A stretch of DNA of 64,000 nucleotides from Pseudotamlana haliotis. Lineage in GTDB: Bacteria > Bacteroidota > Bacteroidia > Flavobacteriales > Flavobacteriaceae. Shown here in pieces: positions 31,201-40,700 of this stretch (position 1 is the stretch's first letter; each line of letters begins with the position of its first letter). The notes under the pieces are model-generated. The model saw nothing but the letters and a program-made list of their open reading frames with translations. It was not told the DNA's origin and did no database searches. Made by a program: the position numbers and the translations under genes. The stretch covers positions 314,941 through 378,940 of the forward strand of contig NZ_WAAT01000050.1 in the NCBI RefSeq assembly GCF_008806375.1, written 5' to 3'.

Positions 31201-32099
31201 ACTTGAATATCGGTCATATCGTAGTCTAAGGTCCAAAGGTTTTTAAAATCGTTGGCTTCAGTAGCGTCACCTAAAATCACGATAACACGTTCGCCAGGTT
31301 GAATTGATGTAATCCCTTCAATAATAGCCGCATTTGCAGGATCTTGAGAATCGTCGTCGTAGTATAGGTTACCATCGGTACTAGCTGTCCATGCGGTTAA
31401 ACCGTTGTTTTTAATTTCAAACCAATCTGCAGTTAAATTATCACCAGGATCATTTCCTGGCCAAATTTCAGTTACGATTAAATCAAAATCAGCAGCTAAA
31501 GGTCCTTGATTACCAGGAGACCCGATAGCTGATTGGCCCTCGTCGTTTACCGTTTTTGCGGTAGTTGCAGCATTGTTAGCGTTTGCCGCTGTACTAAAAG
31601 CAGCTAGGGCTACATCATACGGTTGTCCGCCATTTGCATCAGCATCAGGGTAAGCTTGAAAGTCAATAATCTTACTTATTACTGTAGGGTCACCTAAGAA
31701 TAAAGTCACACCATCACCGCCTCCACCAAGACCAGGGCCATCGGTATAACCGATTTCAATACCTGTCATGTTATAATCTTGAGCCCATACGTGGTTAAAT
31801 TCATCAATATCTGCGGTTTCTCCAATGATTACAATAACATGGGCACCAGGTTGAATTTCTGTAATCCCTTCAATGATTACAGCTTTAGTAGGATCTTGAG
31901 AGTCGTCATCATAGTATAAATCGGCATCAACACCAGATACCCAAGCAGATGTTCCTTCGTTGGTAATTTCAAACCAATCGGATGTTAAATTATTGCCAGG
32001 TTCGTTACCGGGCCAGATTTCGGTTACTTTTAAAGACGCTTGGGAGCTCCCAATAAAGTATGTCAGTAAAAGTGCGCTAAATAGCGTAATTTTTTTCAT
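28245..32099 (-). CDS. Large secreted lamin-tail domain protein with T9SS type A sorting signal
   Basis: A 1284-residue exported protein. An N-terminal signal peptide (ending GSSQA) is followed by two tandem lamin-tail modules (about 22-195 and 205-385; shared TEIWPGN, DWFEI, YYDDDSQDP, GDGVTLFLGDP, GSPGNQGP). Then come an Ig-like stretch, a DUF3616-like beta-propeller region (about 510-830; IWIGDDEDQTIRLYNG, SFEGIADLP), a divergent lamin-tail module (about 850-1020), a fourth module like the first two (about 1025-1190), and a C-terminal T9SS sorting domain (VKVFPVPFNDALHL ... GIYVLRI). No catalytic domain is evident; it may bind surfaces or calcium through its Asp-rich loops. A long-stem terminator follows. 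Confidence 0.82.
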   Translation of the reverse strand: MKKITLFSALLLTYFIGSSQASLKVTEIWPGNEPGNNLTSDWFEITNEGTSAWVSGVDADLYYDDDSQDPTKAVIIEGITEIQPGAHVIVIIGETADIDEFNHVWAQDYNMTGIEIGYTDGPGLGGGGDGVTLFLGDPTVISKIIDFQAYPDADANGGQPYDVALAAFSTAANANNAATTAKTVNDEGQSAIGSPGNQGPLAADFDLIVTEIWPGNDPGDNLTADWFEIKNNGLTAWTASTDGNLYYDDDSQDPANAAIIEGITSIQPGERVIVILGDATEANDFKNLWTLDYDMTDIQVGYNDGSGLGKGGDGVTLFLGDPLATANIIDYATYPDTNGFGGQSFDVEFGAYSTVGNASQAGATNTTINDEGQAAIASPGNQGPLAFTSPTLTITVDTANLSNFLDLPEQNIGSASGVVHDPTDPASIYGIPFIVSDVETPVADLQVSVSSSDESVVPNANLVLTGADANRLLKITPVALGFTTISVTVQDTDLNTATYTINYAASGASVSPTTSHFYTGASDGSTAITVEDDYIWIGDDEDQTIRLYNGNQSGLPVKAIDFNADLGSTEEADLEGSFRLNNTIYWTGSTSEADRSVIFTTEVSGSGANSTLTYGDKYNSLHDDLVAWDTNNDHGLGAHYFGLANVIEIEALALAPSSTTTAYLGLRSSTSENKAIVIPVTNFTSLPGMAAGSATFGTPIFLDLNGRSLRSMECNDGGCVLIGGPFNIQNDFKLYTWTGLATDAPEMRSADLTALNSNGSFEGIADLPNSTFLGTDGDTDTIKLLVDLGATVIYNDGNENKDQRVQWKKFRTDVVTLGPIAQPVIQTPVINEFVANHADSNTNEFIEIFGAPFTDYSAFTVVVVQADEGHTGEITSSHNLGTTDENGFWSTGFLNDVIGNGSISLLLVENYTGTIGNDVDTADDGSIDTVYWSTIVDGIGIIDGGLNDFAYVVSLVPNFDGGSTTYGGASRIPNGLDTDTPNDWVRNDFDGEGFSGMTGTPVDGEALNTPLANNKLVGPVLSITEIWAGNDQGSNLTADWFEITNNGPLAWTPASGGLYFDDDSQDPASAVLISGITSIQPGESVIAIDDANADEFIAVWGAYYNLTDVQIGTYAGAGLSGGGDMVTLWIGEPTTVGNIVDVQAFPDTAAAPGHSYDVEKGAFSVIDETMYKPVATDVNDANEAAVGSPGNQGPLLSNQENIAEVNTVKVFPVPFNDALHLQLNLQAPVTSNVQIIDLLGTSVYNQTMELSSGKTTLDFVSNLPSGIYVLRIAALNKAIKIVKK

Positions 32100-32339
32100 G
32101 TTTATATAAAATGGTTAAGGGCGCAAAGTACTCTTCCAAGTTTATGAACATAAAAACTAAAGATTACAAAACTGTTACCAAGAGTTGTTTAATATTAACG
32201 CTATGTTTTGTGATTAATATCTATTTAGAGTAGATAACAACATTAATTTAATACTTAAAAGTTGGATTGCAAAAAGTAGGAAAATATCTCTTTTTTTGAT
32301 TGTAAAATGATATATTTAAAGTTTTAAAACCAAGAATAT

Positions 32340-33881
32340 ATGGCTACAGGATATCGTTTAGATGGGCGAAGTAAATCTCAAGAAGGCGTTCAAGAACTCC
32401 CAACAAATAGAACACTTTTAGTATATCAGTTTACGGATATCGCTCCTTTACTTCCTGAAATCGTAGAAGGTTTACAAACGCCTCAGGCTATTTTTGAACA
32501 TTTTAAACCGCAAATTCATGTGGTTTTAGAAGGTTTAGGTGGTGAGCAGGTGAATGAAACCATGGTTTTTAGAAGCCTGTCAGATTTTGATGTGTCGCGT
32601 TTGGCTTTAAGAAGTTCTTTTTTGAAAGAGTTACGACATAAAATCAATAGTTATTTTGATGTGTTAAAAACCCTGCAGTCAGGTAGGACTTTTAATGTCG
32701 CTAATCAAGAGGATACTTCGGAAGAACCTTTTTCAAAAACAATTGAACTGTGTGGTGGTTTAAAAGAAAATTTTAATGATCTCACAGAAATGGTTGCAGA
32801 GATAACGCGGAAGATGAATCGGGCTCAAAATATCTATCAAAGCAGCTTAAAGCATCTGGTGAATAAAGCTAAAACTTTAGAAGCTACTTATCAGGGAATC
32901 ACTTTGTTTTTTGATAACGCTGAAGCGGAAGTAATTAGCAACTTGAGTCTCATGAATGCCGAGATAAACCAGCTTAAAGATTTAGATAATCCTATTTTTA
33001 TTGATACGGTGGCAAAAACCTTTAACGAAGCCTATGATCGTTTGGATTTGAGCGAGCATTATGCGCTTTTAGTGATTCCTGAATATTTGGGGAGTTCGAT
33101 TGTATTAGATCAGTGGGCAAAAATCGCACATGTTAACAAAGTATTGTTGCTTACTGATTTTGCTCATTTGGATGGTCCAGATGATGTGGTAGAGCTTTTT
33201 GAAACCTCTAGCCATGTGCGTCCGGAAACTTATTTGTCTAATGTAATCATGACCTGTAATTGGTTGGTAGGTCGAGGAAAATGTGATACAATTGCTGAGG
33301 TAGATGATTTGTTTATTCCGCCGTCATTAGCCTTAGCAGGGAAAATTTACCGTAATACCATATCGCAGTCTAGTGCGGGAGCAAAATTTGGTGTCTTGAA
33401 TCAAGTAGGTGGGGTGCGTTTTCAGCTCAAAAAAAATGATTTAGCGGTTATAGAAGGTCTTGGTTTGATACCAATGTATTTTAAAAACGGCGAAGTGATG
33501 GCATTTTCGGCCAAAACCTTGTTTAATGGTGAGAATTTAGGCTTGCAAACGTATTCTGTTGTCCGAGTTTTCGATTATGTGAGTAAGGTGCTCATCGATT
33601 ATTTTAACAGGAAAACCTTCGAGAATTTTAATGTCCGCACCCGGAAAACCCTCATGCAAGACATTGTAGATTTCTTAGATCGTCATACCGGACCAAAAAA
33701 ACTCATAGAAAGCTTTGCTATAAAACGCTTAGAACAAGATATGCAGCAAAAGGATCGTGTGCACCTTGAATTGCATATGGAACCTTACTTTCCAGCTAAA
33801 AACTTCTTAATTCGTATGGATGGGAAAATAGGAGATTCAGGAAAAGCAAACACCTGGGAAGCGGCTTATGAGCAAGGGTAA
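32340..33881 (+). CDS. TssB-TssC fusion: single-chain T6SS sheath-like protein
   Basis: A 513-residue protein whose first about 140 residues align with the whole TssB encoded at 44160 (ELPTNRTLL vs EIPQNRTLI; VEGLQTPQAIFEHFKPQ vs VQGLRTVESVFEHFQPE). The rest aligns with TssC encoded at 44625 from about residue 65 to the end (MAFSAKTLFNG, GLQTYSVVRVFDY, PYFPAKNFLI). The TssC part lacks the N-terminal about 65 residues, the zone that in Vibrio VipB contains the ClpV-recognised helix. The frame is open through the junction with no sign of frameshift. It stands alone at the edge of the T6SS locus, 10 kb from the canonical sheath genes. Role inferred: an alternative or accessory sheath subunit; not demonstrated. 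Confidence 0.85.
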   Translation: MATGYRLDGRSKSQEGVQELPTNRTLLVYQFTDIAPLLPEIVEGLQTPQAIFEHFKPQIHVVLEGLGGEQVNETMVFRSLSDFDVSRLALRSSFLKELRHKINSYFDVLKTLQSGRTFNVANQEDTSEEPFSKTIELCGGLKENFNDLTEMVAEITRKMNRAQNIYQSSLKHLVNKAKTLEATYQGITLFFDNAEAEVISNLSLMNAEINQLKDLDNPIFIDTVAKTFNEAYDRLDLSEHYALLVIPEYLGSSIVLDQWAKIAHVNKVLLLTDFAHLDGPDDVVELFETSSHVRPETYLSNVIMTCNWLVGRGKCDTIAEVDDLFIPPSLALAGKIYRNTISQSSAGAKFGVLNQVGGVRFQLKKNDLAVIEGLGLIPMYFKNGEVMAFSAKTLFNGENLGLQTYSVVRVFDYVSKVLIDYFNRKTFENFNVRTRKTLMQDIVDFLDRHTGPKKLIESFAIKRLEQDMQQKDRVHLELHMEPYFPAKNFLIRMDGKIGDSGKANTWEAAYEQG

Positions 33882-34127
33882 TATTACTATATAGCCTAAA
33901 ACAAAATAAATCCTGAGTTTTATGATATTAGTTAAGTTAAATGGTCACTTTAATTTTTGAAAAATAAATTTTATGAATTATGCGGTTAAAATATTTTTCA
34001 GGGCTTTACAATGTTAAAAGAATCAAAAAATAGCGTTAAAACTTGGGTTTACCCGGTGTAGTTTTCTGTTTAATTTAAATTAAGGTCGTAAATTTATACG
34101 AAACTGGTTTAAATAAACTTACATGAT

Positions 34128-34775
34128 ATGGCAAAAAAGAAAACACTTACCGAAGAACAACTTATCAAGACGTACATGGATTATGTTTTAGAGCATGATA
34201 AACAGCCTAAAACAGTATATGCTTTTGCAAAACACTATAATTTTGAAGAGCAGAAATTCTATTCCTTTTTTGGATCATTTCAGGCACTTGAATCACATAT
34301 ATTTAAAGTGTTTTTTGATAATACATTAAGCTTGCTTCATGAAAGTGAAAACTATCAATCTTTTGGTGCGCGAGAAAAATTATTGAGTTTTTACTTCACG
34401 TTTTTCGAAAACTTAACAGCCAATAGAAGTTTTGTTTTGTTTGCATTGACTAAGCACGAAAACAAGTTGAAAAATCTAAAATGCTTGTCTAAATTAAGAC
34501 AAGTTTTTAAAGAATATATTAGTGGTTTAGAGATTGAAACCATTGAAACCAAGCAAGAAAAAATAGATAAATTTCAGCAACAAAGTTTACAGGAAAGTGC
34601 TTGGCTACAACTTTTAGTCACTTTAAAATTTTGGATGGACGACAGCTCTCCTGCTTTTGAAAAAACAGATGTTTTTATTGAAAAGGCGGTGAATACAAGT
34701 TTCGACTTTTTAGATACGGCACCACTTAAAAGTTTGATGGATTTAGGGAAGTTTTTATTTAAGGAAAAAGTTTAA
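34128..34775 (+). CDS. TetR-like transcriptional regulator
   Basis: A 215-residue helical protein. The N-terminal about 60 residues resemble a TetR helix-turn-helix (TLTEEQLIKTYMDYVLEH; KTVYAFAKHYNFEEQKFYSFFGS: helices followed by the conserved F-Y-x-x-F turn). The C-terminal region is an all-helical ligand domain typical of the family. It precedes the ABC1 kinase gene by 17 bp, a pairing common in Bacteroidota, so it probably controls that operon. The helix-turn-helix is divergent and the ligand is unknown. Confidence 0.7.
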   Translation: MAKKKTLTEEQLIKTYMDYVLEHDKQPKTVYAFAKHYNFEEQKFYSFFGSFQALESHIFKVFFDNTLSLLHESENYQSFGAREKLLSFYFTFFENLTANRSFVLFALTKHENKLKNLKCLSKLRQVFKEYISGLEIETIETKQEKIDKFQQQSLQESAWLQLLVTLKFWMDDSSPAFEKTDVFIEKAVNTSFDFLDTAPLKSLMDLGKFLFKEKV

Positions 34776-34792
34776 ATGGAATAAAAAATGAT

Positions 34793-36097
34793 ATGAAATC
34801 AATTAATAAAATTCCTGTGTCTAAAATAGAGCGTGCTTCAAAATTAGTGTCCACAGGTGCTAAAATTGGCATGAATTACATAAAATATTATGGCGATAAA
34901 ATCACGAAATCCGAACTTGAAGCAAAAGATAAATTAAATGAAAACAATGCTTCAGATATCTATGATGGATTAAAGCAACTTAAAGGAAGCGCCTTAAAGG
35001 TGGCTCAAATGTTAAGTATGGAAAAAAGCATTATGCCTCAGGCTTATGTAGAAAAATTTTCATTAGCTCAATTTTCTGTACCGCCATTGTCACCACCGTT
35101 AGTCTTAAAAACTTTTAAAAAATACTTTGGTAAATTACCAGAAGATTTATTTGATACATTTCAATTAAATTCCGTTAACGCGGCAAGTATAGGTCAAGTT
35201 CATATTGCTGAAAAAGATGGTAAAAAGTTAGCTGTTAAAATTCAATATCCTGGAGTTTCAGATAGTATAGCATCGGATTTGGCGATGGTTAAGCCGATCG
35301 CTATGAGTATGTTTAATATTAAGGGAGAAGGTTCTGAAAAATATTTTAAGGAGGTAGAAGATAAGCTTCTAGAAGAAACAGATTATATTTTAGAAGTAAA
35401 GCAAAGTATCGAAATCTCTGAAGCATGTCAACACATTCCACATTTAAAATTTCCTAAATATTACGAGCAATGGTCTTCTGAGCGCGTTATCACTATGGAT
35501 TACATGGAAGGCGAACATTTGTCTGAATTTACAGCCCATAACACCAATCAAAAGTTGGCAAATCAATTAGGGCAGGCGCTTTGGGATTTTTATATGTTTC
35601 AAATTCATAAATTAAAAAAGGTTCATGCAGATCCACATCCTGGGAATTTTTTAGTGTCTAAGACTGGAGATTTAATTGCGTTAGATTTTGGTTGTATGAA
35701 ACAAATTCCTGAAGATTTCTATGGGCCTTATTTTGAATTGGCAGATAAAGAAAACATGAGTAATCCGGAGAATTTTAAAACGAAGCTTTACGAACTTGAA
35801 ATTTTAAGAGCAGATGATAAAGCTGAGGAAGTTGTCTTTTTTACAGGTATGTTTCATGAGATGTTAAGCTTATTTACACAGCCACTACATGAAGATCATT
35901 TTGACTTTTCTGATGACAAGTTTTTTGGGAAGATAGCAGATTTGGGTGAGAAGTATTCTAAAAATACTCAATTGCGAAAATTAAATGCAAATAGAGGTTC
36001 GAAGCATTTTATTTACATGAATCGTACATTTTTCGGTCTTTATAACTTAATGTTTGATTTAAAAGCAAAAGATATAGAAATTAACAAATGGATTTAA
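34793..36097 (+). CDS. ABC1/AarF/UbiB-family atypical kinase-like protein
   Basis: A 434-residue protein of the UbiB/ADCK superfamily, whose members support quinone synthesis or lipid homeostasis. Visible: the family N-terminal KxGQ region, here ALKVAQMLS, with Ala in place of the usual Gly; the Ala-rich nucleotide loop NAASIGQVHIAE; ion-pair Lys in LAVKIQYPG; catalytic loop KVHADPHPGNFLV; and metal-binding DFG-equivalent ALDFGCMK. No C-terminal membrane helices are evident, unlike proteobacterial UbiB. Cotranscribed with the TetR-like gene. A bidirectional terminator follows. Confidence 0.88.
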   Translation: MKSINKIPVSKIERASKLVSTGAKIGMNYIKYYGDKITKSELEAKDKLNENNASDIYDGLKQLKGSALKVAQMLSMEKSIMPQAYVEKFSLAQFSVPPLSPPLVLKTFKKYFGKLPEDLFDTFQLNSVNAASIGQVHIAEKDGKKLAVKIQYPGVSDSIASDLAMVKPIAMSMFNIKGEGSEKYFKEVEDKLLEETDYILEVKQSIEISEACQHIPHLKFPKYYEQWSSERVITMDYMEGEHLSEFTAHNTNQKLANQLGQALWDFYMFQIHKLKKVHADPHPGNFLVSKTGDLIALDFGCMKQIPEDFYGPYFELADKENMSNPENFKTKLYELEILRADDKAEEVVFFTGMFHEMLSLFTQPLHEDHFDFSDDKFFGKIADLGEKYSKNTQLRKLNANRGSKHFIYMNRTFFGLYNLMFDLKAKDIEINKWI

Positions 36098-36225
36098 AGA
36101 GAATTCCTGGGTTAAATTTTACTAAAAGATGTATCTCATTAAGAGATATATCATTTGTCTATTCAAGTTCATATTTCAACAAAAAAACAAAGCTATTTTG
36201 ATGATTTTGTTGGATTCTGAAAAGT

Positions 36226-36260
36226 AAAAAACCTTTATCCATTTCGATAAAGGTTTTTTT
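36226..36260. terminator. Bidirectional terminator between convergent genes
   Basis: AAAAAACCTTTATC pairs with GATAAAGGTTTTTT over a 6-base loop, with T-runs in both directions. It serves the ABC1 kinase gene (plus) and the DUF5689 gene (minus). Confidence 0.92.
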
Positions 36261-36267
36261 ATTTTTG

Positions 36268-37710
36268 TTATTCTGTTTCAGTAATTTCAATATTATCAAT
36301 TTGATACTCTGTTGTCGCAGCAGTACTGCCTTTTTGATATCTAAAACCGATTCTGAAATGTTCTAATTCTTCAGGAATCGTTATTATTGTTTCTGTTGTA
36401 GTAAAGCCTTCTGTTTCGTTTAAAGGTACTAAACCTTCAATTTCGTTATTCTCTTCATCAAAATCAATGGTTTCTCCTGTTACTTCGTTAATGATAAATA
36501 TTTTGAGGCTATTACTATTGTGTTTATTAACATTTATATCTAATGCTACTTTTAATGTACGAATATCCCCGATTTCTATGGTTTCAGTAATTAGCCAGGC
36601 ATCATAAGTTGAGCTAGAGCCTCCTTGTTCTATTTCGGCATATATATTAGAATCAGATATTTTTGCTTTCCAAAAAAGTAGAAGTTCTGGATTTGAGATG
36701 TTAATGTTTTCCCAACCAGTCATTGCAATTATATCGTTGATTTTAGAAATGTTTTGAAAATCTTCAGAAAGCAACTCGCCGTCATTCAGAACATCTTCCT
36801 GAATTGTGCAACGCGTTTCTTCAAACACAATATCATAAACATCTCTTATAATTAGAGCGTTTGAAGATAGAATAGCGGTAATCGTACCTTGTCCTTTAGG
36901 GAAGGGTCTAAAGTTAAATTTTGAATTGGTGTTGTTTTGTAGCTCAATTGTTAATGAATCCTCACAATTCATTAAGGTTTTATTGACTTTAGAGTCCTCT
37001 GTATTTGAGTTACCCTCATCAGCAAAAGTAGCACCTAATTGGACTTCATTTAGTTGTACCTTTTCTATAGCCACTAAAATTGTTGGAATTGTTTCTTCTT
37101 GAATTTGTTTAATGGTTAGAAGTTTTGGGATAATGTCCTGAACGTTATCTGTTGCAATAATAAAGGTTTCAAAGCTTTCTTTAGAAATCGGACTAATAGA
37201 TTGATCGGTTTCGTTATAGAGGCCAATATGATAGGTGTTGTCTATTTTTTGCATGCCAAGTCCATCTAGTTTCACTTGAATTTCTTGACCTATACTTAGT
37301 GTTCGGTAAATATCATCAACGGCTACGTCGATAACAAGACCGGATGTAGCGTTTTCAGCTTGATCTTGAATGTAGATTTGATGGTTGATGTTCTTATCGT
37401 AATCACTAGAAATTACAAATCCAGAGGTCATTAATTCATAGGCTAGAAGTGGGGTGTCAGCAAAAGCGATGACTTCATCTTCATATAAGCTTATTAGTTG
37501 CGTAAGGTTTGTGGTGCTAAATTCAGTAATTTCTTCGCCCCCGTCTTCCTGGGTGTCATCCTCTATTTTGTCAGGCTCATCCTCTATGATGTCTTCATTT
37601 TCAAAATTTAGATCTTCATTAGATAATTCGTCATCAGCACAAGAGTATGCTGTTACCATGATTAGGCAAAGGGTAATTGTTTTAATAATTGATTTAAAGG
37701 TGTTTTTCAT
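36268..37710 (-). CDS. DUF5689-containing surface lipoprotein
   Basis: A 480-residue lipoprotein. The signal ends in a lipobox (TAYSCADDE), so Cys24 is the probable lipidation site, followed by an acidic linker (about 28-60) that may direct surface exposure in Bacteroidota. Residues about 60-300 resemble DUF5689, and about 310-478 resemble a jelly-roll choice-of-anchor module. It begins 12 bp after the TonB receptor gene; such pairs replace the SusC/SusD arrangement in many Flavobacteriia. The ligand is unknown. Confidence 0.75.
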   Translation of the reverse strand: MKNTFKSIIKTITLCLIMVTAYSCADDELSNEDLNFENEDIIEDEPDKIEDDTQEDGGEEITEFSTTNLTQLISLYEDEVIAFADTPLLAYELMTSGFVISSDYDKNINHQIYIQDQAENATSGLVIDVAVDDIYRTLSIGQEIQVKLDGLGMQKIDNTYHIGLYNETDQSISPISKESFETFIIATDNVQDIIPKLLTIKQIQEETIPTILVAIEKVQLNEVQLGATFADEGNSNTEDSKVNKTLMNCEDSLTIELQNNTNSKFNFRPFPKGQGTITAILSSNALIIRDVYDIVFEETRCTIQEDVLNDGELLSEDFQNISKINDIIAMTGWENINISNPELLLFWKAKISDSNIYAEIEQGGSSSTYDAWLITETIEIGDIRTLKVALDINVNKHNSNSLKIFIINEVTGETIDFDEENNEIEGLVPLNETEGFTTTETIITIPEELEHFRIGFRYQKGSTAATTEYQIDNIEITETE

Positions 37711-37722
37711 GTTAAAGGGTAT

Positions 37723-40700
37723 TTAAAATCTATAATAAATATTTACAAAAGAAGTAGCACCATAGCCTTTCCAGTAACGGTTACCGTAAATCGGGTGTTG
37801 GCGTTTAGCGTCTTCTAGCAGGCTGTCGTATTTTAACTGACCCGGTGTTTCAAAACTTGCGATATCGTGATTTTGACCAAGCGCATTATTAATTCCTGCT
37901 TTAAAACCAATATGGTTTGTTTTAATTCTCCAATACTTACCACCAAAAAGATTAAGACTGAAGTAGTTTTCTAAGCGGTCTTGTTTTAGCAGTATGGCTG
38001 CATTTTTAGGGTTATAGTTTGAAAAAAGATCACCATTTGAGTCTAATGTAAAATCACGAGTTCTGAAATACGGATTGATGTCAATGTAATGGTTAGCAAA
38101 AAAGTTACCTGTGGCTTCAAACCACCAATCGTCTTCATCTCTGTATTCAAAACCCAATGCAAAGGCTTGAGATGGAGTGTTTGAAACGCGGTAGTCTTTT
38201 AAGTGAACTTCCCCAAGGCTAAGGACTTCACTTTCAGAAATAACATAGGCTAATTCTGGGTTGTCCGTGTACCTGAAATCACCCATAGCTACAGCTGTTT
38301 TTAAGCGAATTGATTTTAGAACTTGGTAAGAAGCACCAAACTCTAAGCCCATGTAACGCTTGTCAATGTTACTAAGCACTTCTTGAATGGTTGATGCACT
38401 ATAATTGTTGATTTGATTGCTTACAAATGGACGGTTAGACATGCCATCGGTATGTGTGTTGTAATAACCTGTAATCTCAGCTTTAAACAAGGTGCTCTCA
38501 TAATTGTATTTTAATTCAGCAGAAAAACTTTTTACTGAATTAATGGCTATAAGTTCAGGTGATTGGTTTAGTTCAGAAATTGTTGAAATTCCTTGAAAAT
38601 CTACAGGGTTGTCACTCTCTTTCGCGTTTAAAAACATGTGGTTGAGTACAGGTGCGTTCTTGCCATAAAACGCACGGACACCAAACTTGTGTTTAGGGTT
38701 TATTTGAAGGTCTAATCCGCCTTTAAAATTATAATCTAAAAAAGTGTAGTTGCGACCTGTTCCGTACGATAAGTATGGTGAGTGTCCGTTTTGATAGTAA
38801 CCCACTCTGTGATTGCTGGCATGTGTGATATCGGCTCCTAAAAAGGCATCTAAATTATTTTTATGAAATTGTACTTGTACAAATCCGTTATAGGCCGTAT
38901 GTTTTAAATCGTAGTTATATCTAAATGTATCACCATCTTGAACGAAACGATTCGGGTGAAGCAAGTCAGATTGTACGGCATCACCTGTGCCATCTGCGGT
39001 ATTGACATCGAGGTATGCAGCCCCTGCTAGCGTACTATTCATTTGGGCGTAATGGTGTGTTGTGTTGTTAGAATATCGGAAGGCAGCGTTTAAACTGAGC
39101 TTTTTGTTTAAGTATATATCGGCTATGATATTTGCTCTAAAATTAGAGTGGTCAACAACATGATCATAAAGGGTGTAGGTCGCCGTTTTAAAGCCACTAT
39201 TAAAATTATACTGCATGAGGTCTCTCCAGTCTATTTGTCCGTTTTGTTGAAAAGATTCTTGAGCCAAAACAGCGCCTTCATAATCTGGATTGTTTGCATC
39301 AGCTAAAAAGTAACTCGGCAGTTTGGTGTAATAGCTGGGGTTTGGGTTTTCAGCGGTTGAAGGTATGATTTGATTTGATCCATCAATACTAGCGCCATGA
39401 TAATCGATGCGACTTCTAGAACTAGAACCGAAATTATAGGCCAGATTGGTTTGTAATTTTACACGAGCACCAAGGTTCAGGTAGTAGTTAAGCATTAAAA
39501 AAGGCTGATAGCTATTTTGTTCTTTTGAATTTTTAATGTCATCCTTGATATCGCCCCAGTAACTATTGTACTTATGATCTTTCAGGTTAAAAACCTCATT
39601 GGTGTTTGCTGCGCGTTCAGCGCGGTTGGTGTTATTAAAAAAACCAGTAAAATTAAGGATACTACTACTGTTAATACGCGTTTCAGCACTAATATAAAAC
39701 GAGTTTGAATCGTAAGGCGTACCATCAAAATAGCCTTCTGTAAAAGCCGTTCGTTTTGAAGCTGAAACCGCTAAGGAAAAACCTTTAGGGGATACCCCCG
39801 TAGCATAAGTGGCTTGAAGTCCATGGGCATAGCGTCTGTTTGAAGATAAATAGGTTATTTTACCGCCTTCTCGTTGCGAAGAAGCTCTGGTATTCATGTT
39901 TAGGCTTCCTAAATGCCCACCTAAGCTATATTTTGAGGCTGTTAAACCATAGCTCAAATCGCTGTCTTGAAAAACGTCATCTAAGCCACCAATAGCATTC
40001 CAATCGGCTTCACCGTTTAATGGACTATTATAACGCACCCCATTAATCATGACATCACCTTCTATGGCATCTTGACCTCTAGCTTTGAAAAAAGCAGGAC
40101 TAAATTGATAGGCCGCCGTGTTTAAAAAAGTATTGTTAGACCCTTGGTAAAAAGCAGAATTGTTGGTCAGCGTTTCATGGTCAGTGTATAACTGGTCTTC
40201 AGCATAAGTGTTTATTTGTTGGTTTTCTATGTCGTAAAGATCATTTCCAAGGGTAATACCGTCAATATTGGCAATTTTTCCTGGACTAATAAATACATTA
40301 TATGTTTTAGTACTGTAATTGTCTTTTGATACCTTTAGTACAATAGGGCCCTCAGGAACATTATTATTAAAAACAAAACGCCCCGTGTCATCGGTTAAGG
40401 TGGTCATATAAGCATCAACGATATTCACTCGTGCCCCGGCTATAGCTGTTTTTTTCTGTTTATGAGTGACAATACCGGTTAAAGAAGTGCCGTGAAGCTG
40501 GAGTTCAGCTTCAGTAGAATCTGGTGATTTTCTAGGGTATAAGATGATATTTTTAATGGTGGCACGCTTGCCCTCTAGAATATCGACATCAAATTTTCTA
40601 GAAGAATAGCCTTTCATCTCAATAAACACGGTTATTTTGCCGAGTGGAATATGATGTTCTATTAAAAATTCACCAGCCTCATTGGATTGCTGGGCAATCT

